A stretch of DNA of 64,000 nucleotides from Motacilla alba alba (GCF_015832195.1 NC_052019.1:46379016-46443015), one strand, 5' to 3'. Counted from the first letter of the stretch, positions 38,201 through 53,200 are shown. The notes: generated by a model from the sequence alone, not told the origin. Translations and numbers: made by a program.

Positions 38201-41200
38201 TTCCACTGCACACTGCTGCCAGAGTCAAACAGAGTCCTTCTGCCAGTTGAGATATTCCAGACAGACAGTCAAGAGCTAAAATTCTATATTGTGGATGGCA
38301 AGACAACCATTTCTAATACTCAAGATACTTTGGTGACTAAGCAAAACCCTAAGCCACATATAAATAAGAAATAAATAAGAAATTAAGTACTTTTATTTAA
38401 GAAATTATAACTCCCATCAGAGACTAAATAAGACTATTATGGTTGCAAATGCAGTTCCTTAGTAAAGTGCAGTTTTAATTAGGAAAGGTAATCAAAGTAG
38501 TTTAACGCTATCTAATCCACAGAATCATTAAGCGTGTGCATTCTGCAGCGTATGCTTTGCTGGGCTAATAAACTAGAAAATGCACTTAAGCGCCTGTGGA
38601 GATTCAGACTCTCATTAAGTGGCTGCCATGGAGGCAAAACTAGCAGTGATTTATCAGCAGGCTCTTGGTTCTCAGTCTCAGGCTCTCAGATTTGATCTAA
38701 TTCAAGGAACATGGATGAGTGAGAGGTATGCAGTTCAGACTTTCTATATTCTCACTTTCTTTTTGACACCAGAGCGGGGCTTAGTGTCTTCCTTCCATTC
38801 ACCTTGTGATTTCCTGGTGTGTCACAACTCCTGTCCCAGCCTCAACCATCAGCTCTCATAACCTGCCCAGTCAGCATGCCTCCTCCAGCCAGGTGTCCCA
38901 TATCTGCTGCCCTGCACCCCTGCTCAGCAGGGACTTTTTCACACCACCAGAAGTTGTGGGACGCTCTTTTTCCAGTTGGAGGCAAGTCTCTGTCATCTGC
39001 ATCATCTCAATGCTTTTCTCCCTCTCTGTGTTCCATTCATATTTCCTTCCTCTGTCTTCTTTTCTTTTTTTTTTTTCCTTCTTATCTTCTCGTTGTCCCT
39101 TATCCATCTTCTAAGGACAGCTATGTGTTGAGCTGCCCACCCAAACACTATTTGCATGAAATGAACCGTGACAATATTTTGGTAGTCTGACAAGGCTGTT
39201 GTGGGCAACATTGTGTGCTGAGGTGACAGAATGACCTGCTCTGCCATTATATAATAGAGTTAGTATACAGCCTTGGTTTCTTTAAAAGTCATTCATCTTA
39301 TAAATCATACTCAGAGTTTTTATATTAGGAAAGATTAAAAAAAATACTCTGCATTAATTTATAATGCTAGCTGTAATTAAGAAATAATGACTGATTTAAT
39401 TGTGCTTCATACTGATGTATCTTTTAGGGGCATTTTAATTGTTTTAGATTACTGTGACTCTGAACTGGCTTTGGTGGATCCTTTCTGCTTTTTGTGTGAG
39501 TTTATGGGGGTTAGCTCTGTCCCAAGGCTAAAGAGTAACCTACTGCAGCAACACTAATATAATATCAATTATAAATATTCCAGTTCTGTGCTTGCAAGTG
39601 AAGTTTAGGGCTTCCTCAGTTAGGTGGCTAAAGTTGATGGTCGTAGTGCTGTATGTATGGCTGCTCATACTAAAAGTGGAAAGATAGAGTAGGCGTTTGA
39701 AGTTAAAATTTTGTTAGTGCAGTGGAGCACTATTCTTTTGCAAGAGTAGAAACCTATTTTCTGCTTTAGAAAGTGATCGTCAACATACCAAAAAGTGTCT
39801 ATTGAAACTGGCATTCTAGCCTCTGTTCTTTCATCTGATTTTATAGTTAATATTTGGAGACTGAAATCTTTCCTGTGCTTTTAGGCAGTTTGAACAGTTA
39901 GAACTTTGGAGAAACTAAAACAGACAAAGAAGCTTTTATCAGATCCTTCTACACCACTTAAAAATCATTCCATTTGGTGAAGTGATTTGCAGACCCTCTG
40001 TGTGTTTTTCATTTTGTGACAGAGTGTAATTTTGTCACGAGTGTTTCAAGTCTTTGTAATAGCTCTGCCTCAAAGAAGTGTTTCTGTTAGTGCAGTTTGA
40101 TGGACGCCTGTTTTATGTGTAGGTGTGTTTATGTTTGTGTGTGTATACACCAGTGTACATGGGTGTATGGATGTATGTAAGCATGCGTGTATGCAGACAC
40201 ATAAAATATTTTAATAGCACAACCTGTAGGTATCAGCCTAAACCACAGAGTTGAAGTCTGGATTTCTGTAAAGCTCATGAGTGTAAAAAAAATCTGGAAT
40301 ATAGTTCAATTCATTATAAAGGTAAAAGTTGGCTTCAGAGTTCAAACCTGAGCTTCCAGAAAGTTCAGGGAATATTCAGATCCAAGGTGCTGGTTAGAAT
40401 CCATCTCTGTGTTAAAATAAAATCCCCAGCCTTTAAAATAATGTTTTATTCACGTATTATTGCCTTTTTTTTTTTCTGTTCACCATCTTTATTTCCCTAG
40501 ACAACATCTTTTCATTTAGCTGATATCTCAAAATGACCATTTGTGACAATATTGTCATTCTTGTCTTAGGCTATTTCCAAAATCAATGCATTCAGTTTTC
40601 AATGCTTGTTACAAAATTACCTTGCAAATAGAGTTCTATAGGTCTTTCCATTGCAATTTTAAATAAGCAAGGTTTTTCTGGGTAAAGCAGTAAAAGGTTA
40701 CATTCCCACTATCCTTCATGACACTGTGTATGTTCACACATAAAGAACAAGCTCTGAAATGATGCCGTGGATAGCTCTATAAAGCTGATGGCCCAGTTAT
40801 AATTAGGCAGTCCTCCTTGAATTGTGCAATTTAAACCAAGCTCTTCTGAATGTCTTTGTAGCTAAATCAGAGAGTTGCACAGCACAGTATCTAGCTCAGG
40901 GTTGAAAATGGAGCAGAATTAAACATCTGTCATAAGTATGGAACTTAAATGGCAGTAAAATGAACCAGTGCTGCTTGTTTTCTTCTCTTTTGCTGAAGTC
41001 TAACGTGAATTCATATTTGGCTTTCCTGACATGGATTTTCAGCCCTGTGTGTCATCTTCACATTGAAGTTTCCCAGAAGATATCCAAGTCCTTAACATGA
41101 CTCTTACTAATTGTACATTTAAGTCACTCATTTTGAAAAAAACAATCTTGCTGGAGTGACTAGCAATCATTCATGCTCTTTTATCTTCCTGCATAATTTA

Positions 41201-44200
41201 CAGGGCTCTTCAATGGATAGTGACCCTAACTGGATAATGTCTGTAATGTTATGTAATTTTCCTATGTAGGGTGAACCAGGCCTTCCTGGGCTTCCTGGAC
41301 TCCCTGGAATAAAGGTAAATACTGTAGTACCTGTTGTACTGGGTGGGAATACCACAAAGAGGGGGGGAAATGCAAGAATGTGACTCAAATGGACTTACTG
41401 TAATGTGTTATTTCCTTTTCTGTGTCTCTGGGATTAAACTGGGGATTTTTACAGCAAGTTCTCACTTGGAAAATTGGTTAAGTGTCTATGAGTAGGCAAA
41501 CAGTATTTCTTACATTAAAATGTGAGGCAGAATGTTCTATTTATTTCTTTTAAAAAACAAAAATAGTAGAGGTTTTTTATTTTTTTTTCTTTAATGGAAA
41601 AGTCTTGTCATCAAAGTTTTAGTTGGTTTCCACTTCTGTGTTTGCTTTCCAGTAGCAATATTCTAGTGAATTAACTGATCCTCCAGCCAGAGAGCTGCAT
41701 TAATTATACACAGGCAGTGCAGACCTGGCTCTGTTGACAAAAATACTCTGTGCTCCATTACACAGCAGTGATTTCCACTGACAAGTCAAAATGTTTTAAT
41801 AATATTCTGTTCAGTATTAGCTACAGTCCCTGACACAATGCCTGGTTCAGACCTTGGTTTCCAGTTTGTCTGGAATCTTTAGGTAAGTTGCTACCAAAGA
41901 CACAAACTTAGTTTAGTTCTAGCATAAGTGGTTGCATTAGGATCTGCAGACATTTGCACGGTTTGAGCTGTAACTGTGTAATTCTGCACAGAGTGAGCAG
42001 ATTCACATATCCTGAGTTGAGTAGAGATCAAAATGGCCACTTTTCTTTGTGTCAAAGACTGTCCTTTCAGAAAACAAAATCTCTTGGAAACATTTTCTTA
42101 GCATTCCAGCATGGGCCTGCGTATGTCTCAAGGAGAAAGTTTATAGGATTTCCCCCATAACGAGGAGGATAAGTCAGAGACCAAACTCTTGTCCATTGTG
42201 GTAGGATTCAGGATTTATCTCATGGAATGTAACATTTGCAGTGATTTTCTCAAGGGACCTGTGAATGGCCACAGTATTGAAGCATAATGTCCCTTCTGTG
42301 TTACTAGTGAATCGTGGAAAAAAATTGAATGCGCGTATTAAATTTTGTGTGTTGTAAAAGCTTAAAAATATAGTTCCTGTGGAGGTTGTTCATTTTCTGC
42401 AAGAATAAACTCTGTACTGAGTAGTGAAGATCATGCAGGAGAAGTCTTGTGTGATTAAGCTATTTTTATTAGGGCCTTTGGCAGCAATCCCTATTCTGTT
42501 TACTTTAACAGTGAGCAAAGAGGTAGCTCAGATGGAGGTTAGTGGGGCACTTGCCTGAGGCACTCATCCCAGGGACACCTGCCAAAAGCAACTGGAGCTG
42601 TGGCTGGTCTTTGGGGTTCCCATGTTCATGCAGACCACATGTCCAACCAGTAAATAAAAAAGTCTACATCTGAGTGCCTGCTCTGGGAAAATTATTTGTT
42701 GGCAATAAGAACAGCTCAGAAGTGCAGCTTCCAGAATCACCTGAAAGATAAAATGTGAAGTGAAAAACGAATGAAGTGTGGGAGTTTTGCCCAGTGAAAA
42801 TTTGTTTCCAAATTCAGTGGATACAGTGGAAAAACAGTGCAGTTGCCTGCAGAGCAAAATGGAATAATTTAGTCAAATATTAATCATTTAGGAAAATACT
42901 TTCTTCTGTTTAAAATCCAGTCCAGAGGGAGACTGGTGGTGTTTCAGTGAAGAAATTTCATCTAGTGCAATTCTGCATTGAGGTGGCTACCTGTGACCTG
43001 GATGGTGACAAGGAAGCAGAACATGCACAGGACAGAGCAAAGCATATCTGGTCACATCAGACTTGCAGGATGGTTGCTGTTTATTTCAAGGCATATGTAA
43101 GCTGTCTTTTATTAAGAAGTCTGTAGTAAAAAACCATAGATTCTTCTGAATCATCGAGACTGTGTCTGTGGCACGAGAAGTGGCACCAGAAACCAGAGAA
43201 TGGCTGGAGTTAGGACTATGGGCACTCATCAGCAAAGGTCAAGTAGGAGTTTCCCCCCTTTCTCACCCTCCCTTTTTGCAAAGATTTTTGTACCACCACA
43301 GTAAGATCATTACGTCAATTTCCAAAAACAACATCATTGTTATCTCATGGAGAAACACATTTCCAGTGATCTGGTGTTGATCAAAAGCTACTTTGAAATA
43401 GCAGTGACAGGATGAGAAACTTGAGCATGGAGGAAACTCAGTTGTCTGGACTTGGAATCAGTTGGTGCTGTCATCTTGTACAAAACCAAGAGGAATCTTA
43501 CTTGGAGCAGTGACTTCTTTTTTCTTTTTTTTTTTTTTTCCTTCCTTCCACAGTGATCCTTGTTGTTTGTTACAATTTTCTTCTGGAATTCCAGGTTCTG
43601 TTCCCGTGTGGACTTTATAAAACTCTCCAAGATACGTCTTCGGTACTCTATCTTAACAGTGATATGCAGTAGTAGTATAACATCAAAGGCCTAGCAGAAA
43701 CCTCTCACAGTGTCATTGCAACATCTAAGAACTTGTTACAAAATTTAAGTTTCCATAAGGGAACTTTCTCCTAACAAACAGATTATACCATTCTCATGCA
43801 TTTGTGTGCCAGCCCAGTAGTTATTGGCAGAGATTTTTCAGGCTTTTTCCAAACTTTGTGAGAGGTAAGGAAAAGATCAAGATACAGATATATTCTACAC
43901 ATTGAAAATTCCTGGATGTAGTTCTTAAATGTTAAATATTAAGTCCTGTTTTCCTTAAATCTGTCAGTTGAACTTGAAATTGTTTCCTTGTGCATGTTTC
44001 TCTACAGTGGCAGGCTATATTATAAAATGTTTTAGGCAACTGTACACATGCACAGCACTCTTCACAAAAGCTAAACCAACCTGTGCTAACACAAATGCTA
44101 TGCCAGGCAGTCTCTCCGGCTACAACTCATCTTTCTTCCCATGGTTGAAGAAGCTTTCCAAGACATTCAGTCCTCTGTGCTTCACCATACATAAAGGATT

Positions 44201-47200
44201 AAGGAACGCTAATCACTGAGAAACTTTCAGCTTCTTATAACGCCATTTCAGTTAATTAATCAAGGTTCCTGGGAACCTGTAAGGACTTGGCCGAATGTGA
44301 TACTGCAGTCTGAATGAGTGGCAACATTGGACAGACATGCAAGTGTCATATCTGAATTCAGGGCATACAGCAGAGTCTTTTATTGCTTATTCTTGTAGAC
44401 CCATTTACCAGGCACATGCGGATGTTTTGGGAGTTCTTCCTGTTCCTTTTCGTTCTCTCCTCCTTTGTCGGTGCTGTGGAGGAAACACAAGTGCAGTCAG
44501 TTATTCCCAAGACACCGTAGAGGCTGTCTGTGACATACTGGAGAAACATTTCTCAGGCACCTGTTGCTGTTTAGGAATGGCTGGAAACTTAATGAGCCCT
44601 GAATGTGTTCCACCTAAACTCAGCATATTAACTCATCGCTCTACTATCCCCCAACTGATGCCAAGCAGACACAGAAGCCTGTCTGTGAAACACAAACTTC
44701 ATAGATCTGTTGTACTTCATAACTTTTGCAGGAAGATACTTACAAAGCAGCACTTGCTTACTGGGATGGAAATCATGCGTGCCCTCATTCACTGTCATGT
44801 CAGACCTCTCAAATCTGTACCATTGCATTTTCTGGAATTTGGCCTGTACAGGCCTCAATTTCTTCAGTGCAGTGAGAAGCCTTCACAAAACACAAGCCTC
44901 TTCTCGGTAACAGCACCTTTTGCAGGATCTAGATTTTCTATGGTATTTCTGACACTTGTCCTTCAGATGTTAAAGCAAATACTGAACCAAAGCTTATGAG
45001 CACATATAAGTTTTTATTTTATCGTGTTCAAGAAAACTGAACCTTTGAATGGTTTGACATGAGAAGAGAAAGGCTGCTTAGCCCATCTGCTTTTGGGAAG
45101 TATGGAAAGCTTTCTGTGTTCCAGAAATTCAGTGGAAGTGGCTGATTCAATAGACTTGCCAGTATGCAGTGCCTTGCATCTTTCTTTACAATTATTTTGG
45201 ATTGACTTCCCTGGGACTGTGTCTGAGCAAGGTTTCAGAAGAACCTGGATAAAGATATGGGAATTTGAATCAATTTTATATAATTTTATTTTTCTTTTTA
45301 TGAAAGCAAAAGCGGTTCTAATTTTTTCTGTACCTAAATTTCTTTTTTATCTATACCTAGTCAGAGATCTTATCGTCTAAATGACTCCCTGCTCCACAGA
45401 ATGTATTTTTTAAGGTCTAAAAGACTTGATACTACTTTCACCCAGTTAGTTCTGTTAGAAAAGAGAAATTCTGGAGGAAATGAGAGAGAATTTTCCAGCT
45501 GGATGCATAGAAGTTAGTCTCCTATTTAAACTTTTGTAGAAAAGAGAGCAACTGTTCTTCTTATGTGTTTTAAGTGCTGCTCTTACCATCTGGCAGCAAA
45601 ATGAAAGGAAATCTGAAGTGAATGGTAGTTCTACGCATTTTGGTTTGGAGTCAATGCCATTTACCGCCTACAGGAAAGTTTGGTAAATTCTCCTTTTCTC
45701 CCAGGAGTTCTTAGGAAGGCTGTTCTTTTTATAATTTTCCTAATGCGTTTTTCCTTTTCTGTATTTCCACTCTTCTTCCTGTTTTTATTCCTTGATAGCG
45801 TCAACAGTAAACCTGCGAGGTCTCTCTCTGTACTTCTCTCTCTCTTCCCCTCTCTGCAGGTTCTGAGTGTAAATGGAACTGATCTAAAAAATAGGACTTA
45901 GACCCACCTTTGGTGGGCTGGGTTTCAGAAGTGTCTCTGTGCATTGTAAATGTAAAATACATTCCACGACTGTGCAATGTGTTTTGGGTATTCCCTTTCC
46001 ATAATGGAAGTAGATATACAAACATATATCTGTATATTACACATCTAGCTTTGTTCATTGATTCCTAGCTGTCTGCTTTCCATGTATTATGGCAGTAATC
46101 AGTTGCATAGGGTAGACATTGAATTTCCATGAACCGATTTTGAGAATCAAGGCCAGAAAACAAAATCATCACTAATAGTGGATGGCATGCGTGTGTCAGG
46201 GGTGCTTACTTGGGTGTAAGATCTAGATAAATTCTTCAAGTTTTGATTGATTTCTCACAAACTATATCCTCCAAATCTCTTATTTTCTGTTCTGGAAAAA
46301 ACTAAAACATAAGGAATTGAAACACAGAATGTTGTTTCCTCTAAAACTATTAATGGTTGGAAGACTGAGTTTATAAGAGCTACTTCACAGCATATGTTTT
46401 ATAGCATAGCTTAATTTTTCATTGTACAAAAAAAAAAGTGCAAATCAAAAATTTTGGAAAAAGTTTAATAATGTCAGAATCCAACACCCTACTGTATTCA
46501 GAAATCAAGTATTTTGTCATCCACAAAGAAGACTTGACATCAGTAATCTGAAATTATTTCTTAAATACAAATTTTTATAAGTTCAGAAATCAGGGCATGC
46601 AATAAAGCTCCTTAGCTTTCAGAAGAGCAACAAAATTCCTTAGATTTATCATGTAAGTCTTTTCTAAGAGAAACAATTTGGAGCCAACTCTTCATCATTT
46701 AGCAGTTTGGTCATAGAAAAGAATTAAGTATTAGGTGCTCATTACAACAAGTGTTTTTATCCTATCCTCAAAAATAGTTACCATGCTGGCTTGGATTATA
46801 ATTAGCCTTAAAGTAAGAAGTCCCTTATATGAGTAATGAATGCAGAATTAATCAGAATCATTACTGGTTCTGATAGCACTCTCCCAAAGCAACATACTTT
46901 CTAGGGAGGCAGAACTTAAAAGCAAGAAGAAAATTAGGCTCGCTAAAAAGCAATATATGTCATACAAAGTGAGGCTTGTTGTGAAACCTCAGGGTTTCAG
47001 CCAAGTTGTTTAGCCAGGTTTTACTTCCCTAACTCCAAATGAATCATAAAGTCTAAATACGCTTTTGGAAATTCTAAACCACAATTGTTTTTCTAAGTTT
47101 GGAGAACGATTAGGGAGTAAAGATATTGTTTCAAATGCGATGAGTGAGCCAGACAACCTGTTTTAACTGGCAATTTCTGGAGCCAATTCTAAAGTGATAT

Positions 47201-50200
47201 GAAAAGCCTTAAGAAAGACCTTATGAAATGGGGTTAGGGTTACTTTTTTTTTTATCAGATTTCCTTGTACCTTGTTAATTTCCTTCTTAGGAGCTGAATG
47301 CTGTAGGCATCCTGAGAGGAAAATTCCCATGGACATCAGGCTGTATATATAAGTCCCCCTAATGCCCTTCACAATGACAAAGTACTCTCTGACTTGTCTA
47401 AGGCCAGCTGAGTTTCTGAGGAATTGCTTCACTGGAGCTAAGTGCTGCAGACGGAGGGAGGGCATGAGCAAATGCAGCTCCATAGACCACCGTGGAATGC
47501 TGTGTTACAGGATCCTGAGAATTTGGCCTTCGCTCCTCTCCAGAGTGGAGGAGTTGCAGTGTTCTGGTTAGATAGCAACCTCAAAACCAAAATCTTTTAG
47601 GACACCAGATGGCAACTTATGGAAAATCAACACAGGTACCCATGAACCAAGTCCAATTTATTACAGCTTCATAGCTGTTCTTCAGATTGTCTTGTGTCTG
47701 AGTTTTGAGTCTTTTTTCATAGCTCTTCTATATATCCCCACCTTTGCAAGATTCTTTTGGTAGTGTTAGGTAAGGAAAGGGCATCATACTGTTTTTGTTT
47801 CAAATGTGCTCATAAATGAGCCAGGGTAACACTGAAGATAATGACTGTCTGTTGATGTTATTAAAATGAGGACCTTTCCACATCAGTCCTCATCAGAAAG
47901 GAACTTTGGGGTTCTCCCAGATTCTGTGACTCTTGAAGAATTTGTATGCTGGCCCATGCTAGGCAGGAATTTTGGATGTCCACTAGACTTGCAGACAGGA
48001 GTTTGGAATCTCCAAGCTTGTCCAAAGCTGTATGTTTAAACGTGGTTGTGGTTTTCCTCCTGCCCACACTGCTGGGTTTTCTGTTGGTGGAAAAGGTGGG
48101 GTGCATCCCCCTTTCTGGTGTCCTCCACAGGATACTTTAGTGTGGTTTGCCAACTCAGAGGTTTGCACTCAGGAGTCTTGGTCTTGGTACGTTTGGATTT
48201 CCAAGAGAATGCCAGGGGAAGGTGTTTGTGTGTCCTGCCTTGTGGCAGATCTGCCAGTCAGCCCAGGAGGCACAGAACTTCCATGGTGGTGGCAGTGGGG
48301 CCAACACTGCACAAAGTCTTTCAGGACCAGTGAACAGTGTAATAAAAGAGTTAGACATTTAAATTTCTCTGGCTAATTCTAGTGCATAGCACTAGATAAG
48401 AATAAGGCTTGAAATTACATTCTCTTTTCAAATTCATGGTCTAAGGGTTGGTTTAGTCACATTTCTGTAGCACAGAGAAAACACAGTAATAATCTGATGT
48501 AGCTGGAATATATAGTAAGGTAACCAGGGCACTTACAAGTAGGATGGTAATTTCAGAAATGGAAGAGAATTTATTTAATTGTTATAGGAAAGTTGTGGTT
48601 TGGATGTCTTCCTGCAGCACAGGTTTCTTTTTTGGGAATTCATTGATCTGGATGTGAAAATGTGTTGTATAGTCATTAGGAGAATGATTAAAGGAGGAAG
48701 AAACTTCTGTGGGAAAACAGCGTACCCAACAACTGCTGTTCTCTGCTGATCGCTTGCATCAGCATAAAGCTTTGTATTTCAGGCACTGGGAGAGGAATAG
48801 GTGTGTCTGTGAGAACAAAGTTTCAAATAATGATGGTGATGTGTGTCCCAGCTGTGCAATGGAGGCTAATTCTGACCAAATATGGTATTAGAACTACACT
48901 GTTAATAAACATTTGCCAAATTAGTGATGTTTAAAACAGAAACCTGCAGTGAAAATGTTATTTCAACCGCTGTACCATTTTTAAGCAAAAGTCCAGGTTT
49001 TAGGCAATCATGGGTTCTGTAAAACTTGAAGCTGTCAGTGAGAGTGAACTGAAGTAGTTTTTAGGGTTAACCTTTAGTATCAAAGCTAGCCTCTGCCTCA
49101 GCCCATGAAAGCTTTGATCATCACAAAAACCAGTCCTAATTATTTCTAGATAATAACCCTCATCAAAATCTGACTATCCTCTGAAGTAAATAACAAGGTG
49201 ACTTTTTAATATTAAATTCTGATTGCGCTCACATTGCTGCAGGTTTATGGCATTTTAGGGCCTATTTCTGCTTCAGACTGCTATAAGAGGTGAAAATGAA
49301 CATTAACAATGTTTGTGAATGGTAGTATATAATTTGTTATCTGACCCTCTAGTATTTCCACAGTCAGCAAATACTTGAGAATGAAAATGAGCGTGCATGG
49401 GGGTAGTCTCTTAAAATATTAACACATAAAGACACTAAAAATTATTTTTAATATCATAACACATCACTTCTGTAGACTGGAAGAAATTCACAAGCTTGTT
49501 ATTTTTTTTTAACCAAGTTTCCTGTGTTGTGGTTAATACAAATCACTCCAAGTCTAACAGTGGATGAAGTTTGAATGCTGAACTATGCCTTGTTGACATC
49601 TTGTGCAATGTGGTGGTTTCTAAGCAGTGATTTCATAACTATACCAAAGTGTTAAACTAAAAACTAAAATGTGTGACAGAGTCATCATTTGCTATACAGC
49701 TGCCAAACAGTATTTCAGATTACAGTATTACAGATTTTGTGTTGCAAAGAAGATTTCTGTACATTCTAACTGGACAAAACCTTGATTTTATTGTAAGAAG
49801 TTGTAGTGAGATGTTTGGAAAAGTATTATAAGTCTTGGTGACTCTGATCCTTTGCATTCCTCTCAGCCTTTCGCTAGAACAAGTAGCTAGAACAAATTCT
49901 GAGTTCATTTAAGGAAGAGACTTACGAACAGGAGGTGCTTCCGTGAACACCAGAGCTGCAATGTTGTCAAACCACAGTGCCCTCCCAAGCAAGCCTTTAC
50001 CCTTGCTTTCCTGCTGCTATGTGCTAGCTAAATCAAATATGTATTTACAAAAAAAGCTAAAGCCCTTGATTTTCTAACCACATTCCTGTACAGCTCTGGA
50101 ATAGTTTCTGTGTCATGGACTAATCATAAAGGTCTTTCCCTTGCCTTTGCAAAACCAGGACACCAGCATGCCTTACTGAGAGGAAACTGTTTTCTTTACA

Positions 50201-53200
50201 TTTCACACATCACTGGCAGTGCCAGTTTTGATAGATTCCTTTTTTGTTTGGTTGGTTTTTTGCTATCTGAGTGGCATAAAAGATAGCATAAAGCACAAAG
50301 TCATCAATATTATGGCAGGATGCAGAAGTACATCCAATGAGCATTTAACTTAATGCCTTATGCTGTGGTAACACTCAAGAGATTTGAAATATTACAGAAG
50401 ACATGGCTTAGTTTCAAACTATTCAAACATGTTGTCTTTTTACTTAGAAGCTTACTTGAGATGGCAAATCAGATCTGGATTTTAATCTACTTATCCTCTC
50501 TAGCACTGGATAGAGGGAGAATTTCATGTTTTTCTTTATGTAGCCAGGTTTTAACCACTGCAGTTTGTTTCATGGGTGATAAGAATACACTGTTGGATCA
50601 CGTTCAGCTTGGCATCCACTGTAACTGCTGCATCTTTCCCAGCAGAGCTGCTGCTCACCCAGTCAGTTCCTGCTCTCTGCTGACACACCGCTTCTTCCAC
50701 TCCACATTTCAAAACATTTTAAAGCTCTGTGGCATATAAGACCTGTATTCTACTTATGCTAATTAAACTGCCAGCTTATACCATTATCAATTTCACTAGC
50801 TTTTGCAAAGCATCTTTTTCTTCTCTCTTCAGAGATTTTGGGGCTGCTTCTTGGACTTTGGCCAGAAGTTTTCTTGTATTGTGCAACTAGTATAGTCCTG
50901 AGCAGCGAGAAGAATTTGACTCAAAAACTGCATCAACCTTTGAGTGACACTTCTAAGCCTTACCCCTGAAAAGAATCATGTAGTCACTGCATATTTTTTC
51001 TGCCTTAAGTCATAACAAGTTGGCCAAAAAATTAGCCTGGGCAAATTCAGTAGTAAAACAACATGAAGCTGTTGAGTACCCTCTCATTCTAAAATAAATT
51101 ATTTGAGCTGCATTGTTCTTCATTTACTGAAATTAAAGTGCTTCCATCTGCAGTGACAACCTTATGTTACTCTTACTGGTGTGTACTAATATAAAGACTT
51201 AAAAAAGCCTCCAAGTTTTTTTCTTACGAGAGCAAAAAGAAAGCCCCACTTGCTTCTCTGTGTCATGTTTGTCTCAGTTTATTTCTTTACCATATTTTGA
51301 ACCACAGCCAGCTGGAACTTCATGTGAGAAAGCTCATTATTTACTTGTATTTTTTTATAAGCTAAATGGAGGTCTCTGGGAGCTTGCTGTCATCCTTGAT
51401 ATAACCACAGAGAAGATTTCTTTGGCTTTGAACTGTTAATGATGGATTGTTGATGAGAGCACAGATGAATGTGCAAGAATACTTCCTAATTTGCTCACCA
51501 TGTGCAGCATACCTGTATTTCTAAGGAGGGGAAAAGATGAAGAGAAATATTATTCAACTGCTCATATGCACTGGCTCTGTATATTGTCAGTAATGGTATC
51601 ACCACAGGATTATGATCTATCTGTGTTTTAGCTATTTTAAGAGGCATTTGATGGGTAATTTTTACTTCTTAAGTTCAGGGATATTGCCAAAAGGCTAATT
51701 AAATAAATATTAATTGGGTTACATAGCTGATTTTAAAATTTAGATTAGTTTGTGGATATATCTTGGTGTGGATATATCTTCTTGGTTCAAATATATCTGA
51801 AAAAAAATGCAAGATTAAATAGCAGGAAGGCTTATGCAGGAGAGTTTGTGAAGGAAAGCATATGGCTTATTAATCTTGCATTGTCTCTCTTCAAGCATGG
51901 AGATAGGTAATAAAATATGGCCTTACTCTTCTCAGTGCTGCTTCTGCTGCAACTCTCCTTGATTCTTGCTATTTGTCTGTCCTCTTTCTACAATTGAATG
52001 GGAAAGAAGGGGGCAGAGCAGAGAGGGGATGAGGAGAGCTGTGGCTCATTCCCAGCTGTTCACAGCCCAAGAAATTGTCTGGGTGCAGAGAACTGAAGTA
52101 TTTTACTGTCAGAATGAGGAGGTAAAGTACCATGGTACTGCAAGTCTCTTGACTCAAAGGAGACACAACACATCACAGCAGTGCCATCTCCATTTGTCAC
52201 TGCTTTGTCACACACCATTCCTGCCCATCAGTAGGAAACCACCTCAAAACACATCACTGAAATGAACTGTCCCTTTTTAAATTTAGGAACCCTCAGATCT
52301 CTCCTCCTGCCTTCAGACTTGCTTGGATAATAGTTTGATGTGTTACGTTACAGACCAGGTTGCACATTAACAGTCCTTAACCTCATAAACCCCATGTTTA
52401 ACACCTTCTGCTTCATTTGCATCTCATCTGCTGCCTGGTGGCTTGCTACAGGAATTTGTGCTGATGAAAGCAACTCATGACAAAAAGTACTTCTGTATAA
52501 CTGTTGCATCACAGCTGGAAAGCTGTAAGCTGTACAGGGGAAAATACCACCCAAAATAAACTCATGTTGTTGTAATTGTGTGTTGCTAAATAAGTAACCC
52601 TCTAATATTGTATTTTTAAAGGGTGAACCAGGTTTCATTGGTCCCCAAGGAGAACCTGGGTTGCCAGGGCTACCAGGAACAAAGGTAAGGGTAATGGGCT
52701 AGTGCTCGGGTGTGAAGTCCCTTGAGCTGATGTCAAATTCAACTTCCCTCAGCAAGTAGCAGAGACTGAGGCTGCTACTAGAGAAAATGTGAAAAATCAT
52801 GGACCAGTGCTATTAGATAGATATATAGGTATTCATGTAGGTGCCCTCAAAAATGTGAAGGCAGATGTTACATCATAACTTCAATTAATAAGTCATCTTT
52901 TTTCATGTTAGAATCCCCAAATTTAGTTGTTCAAGAGGCAAAATAGGCATGATTGAAGAAACTATATTTTCATAAACATGGGGTTTTTAAGGAAAATTAC
53001 TTGAGACTTTGTGCAGGAGGCAGAACTTTCATACTACACACTAGATTGTGAAAATACAGATAGACTAAACCACTGTTTCTCCCGTTTGCTTGGTTTCTTT
53101 GGTCCTGCTGAGTTGGTGGTGTGCTAAAGGCTGCCCAGTATTTTGTGATATATGTGTGTCTGTTGCAATAGGGTGACAGAGGAGAGGCAGGCCCTGTTGG

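Larger units (their letters stand above)
37398..41269 (+). other. COL25A1: Intron E10-E11
   Basis: 3872 bases. It contains a candidate non-coding regulatory block (38490-38700), a pyrimidine-rich tract (39043-39090) and a decayed TG-rich microsatellite (40116-40200). No exon recognised. Confidence 0.8.

Noticed and set aside
37845..38374. Overlapping ORFs of 153 codons (- strand) and 125 codons (+ strand)
   Set aside because: Mutually overlapping frames on both strands with no family resemblance; most likely chance.
47234..47244. Telomere-like GGTTAGGGTTA
   Set aside because: Less than two units; chance match.
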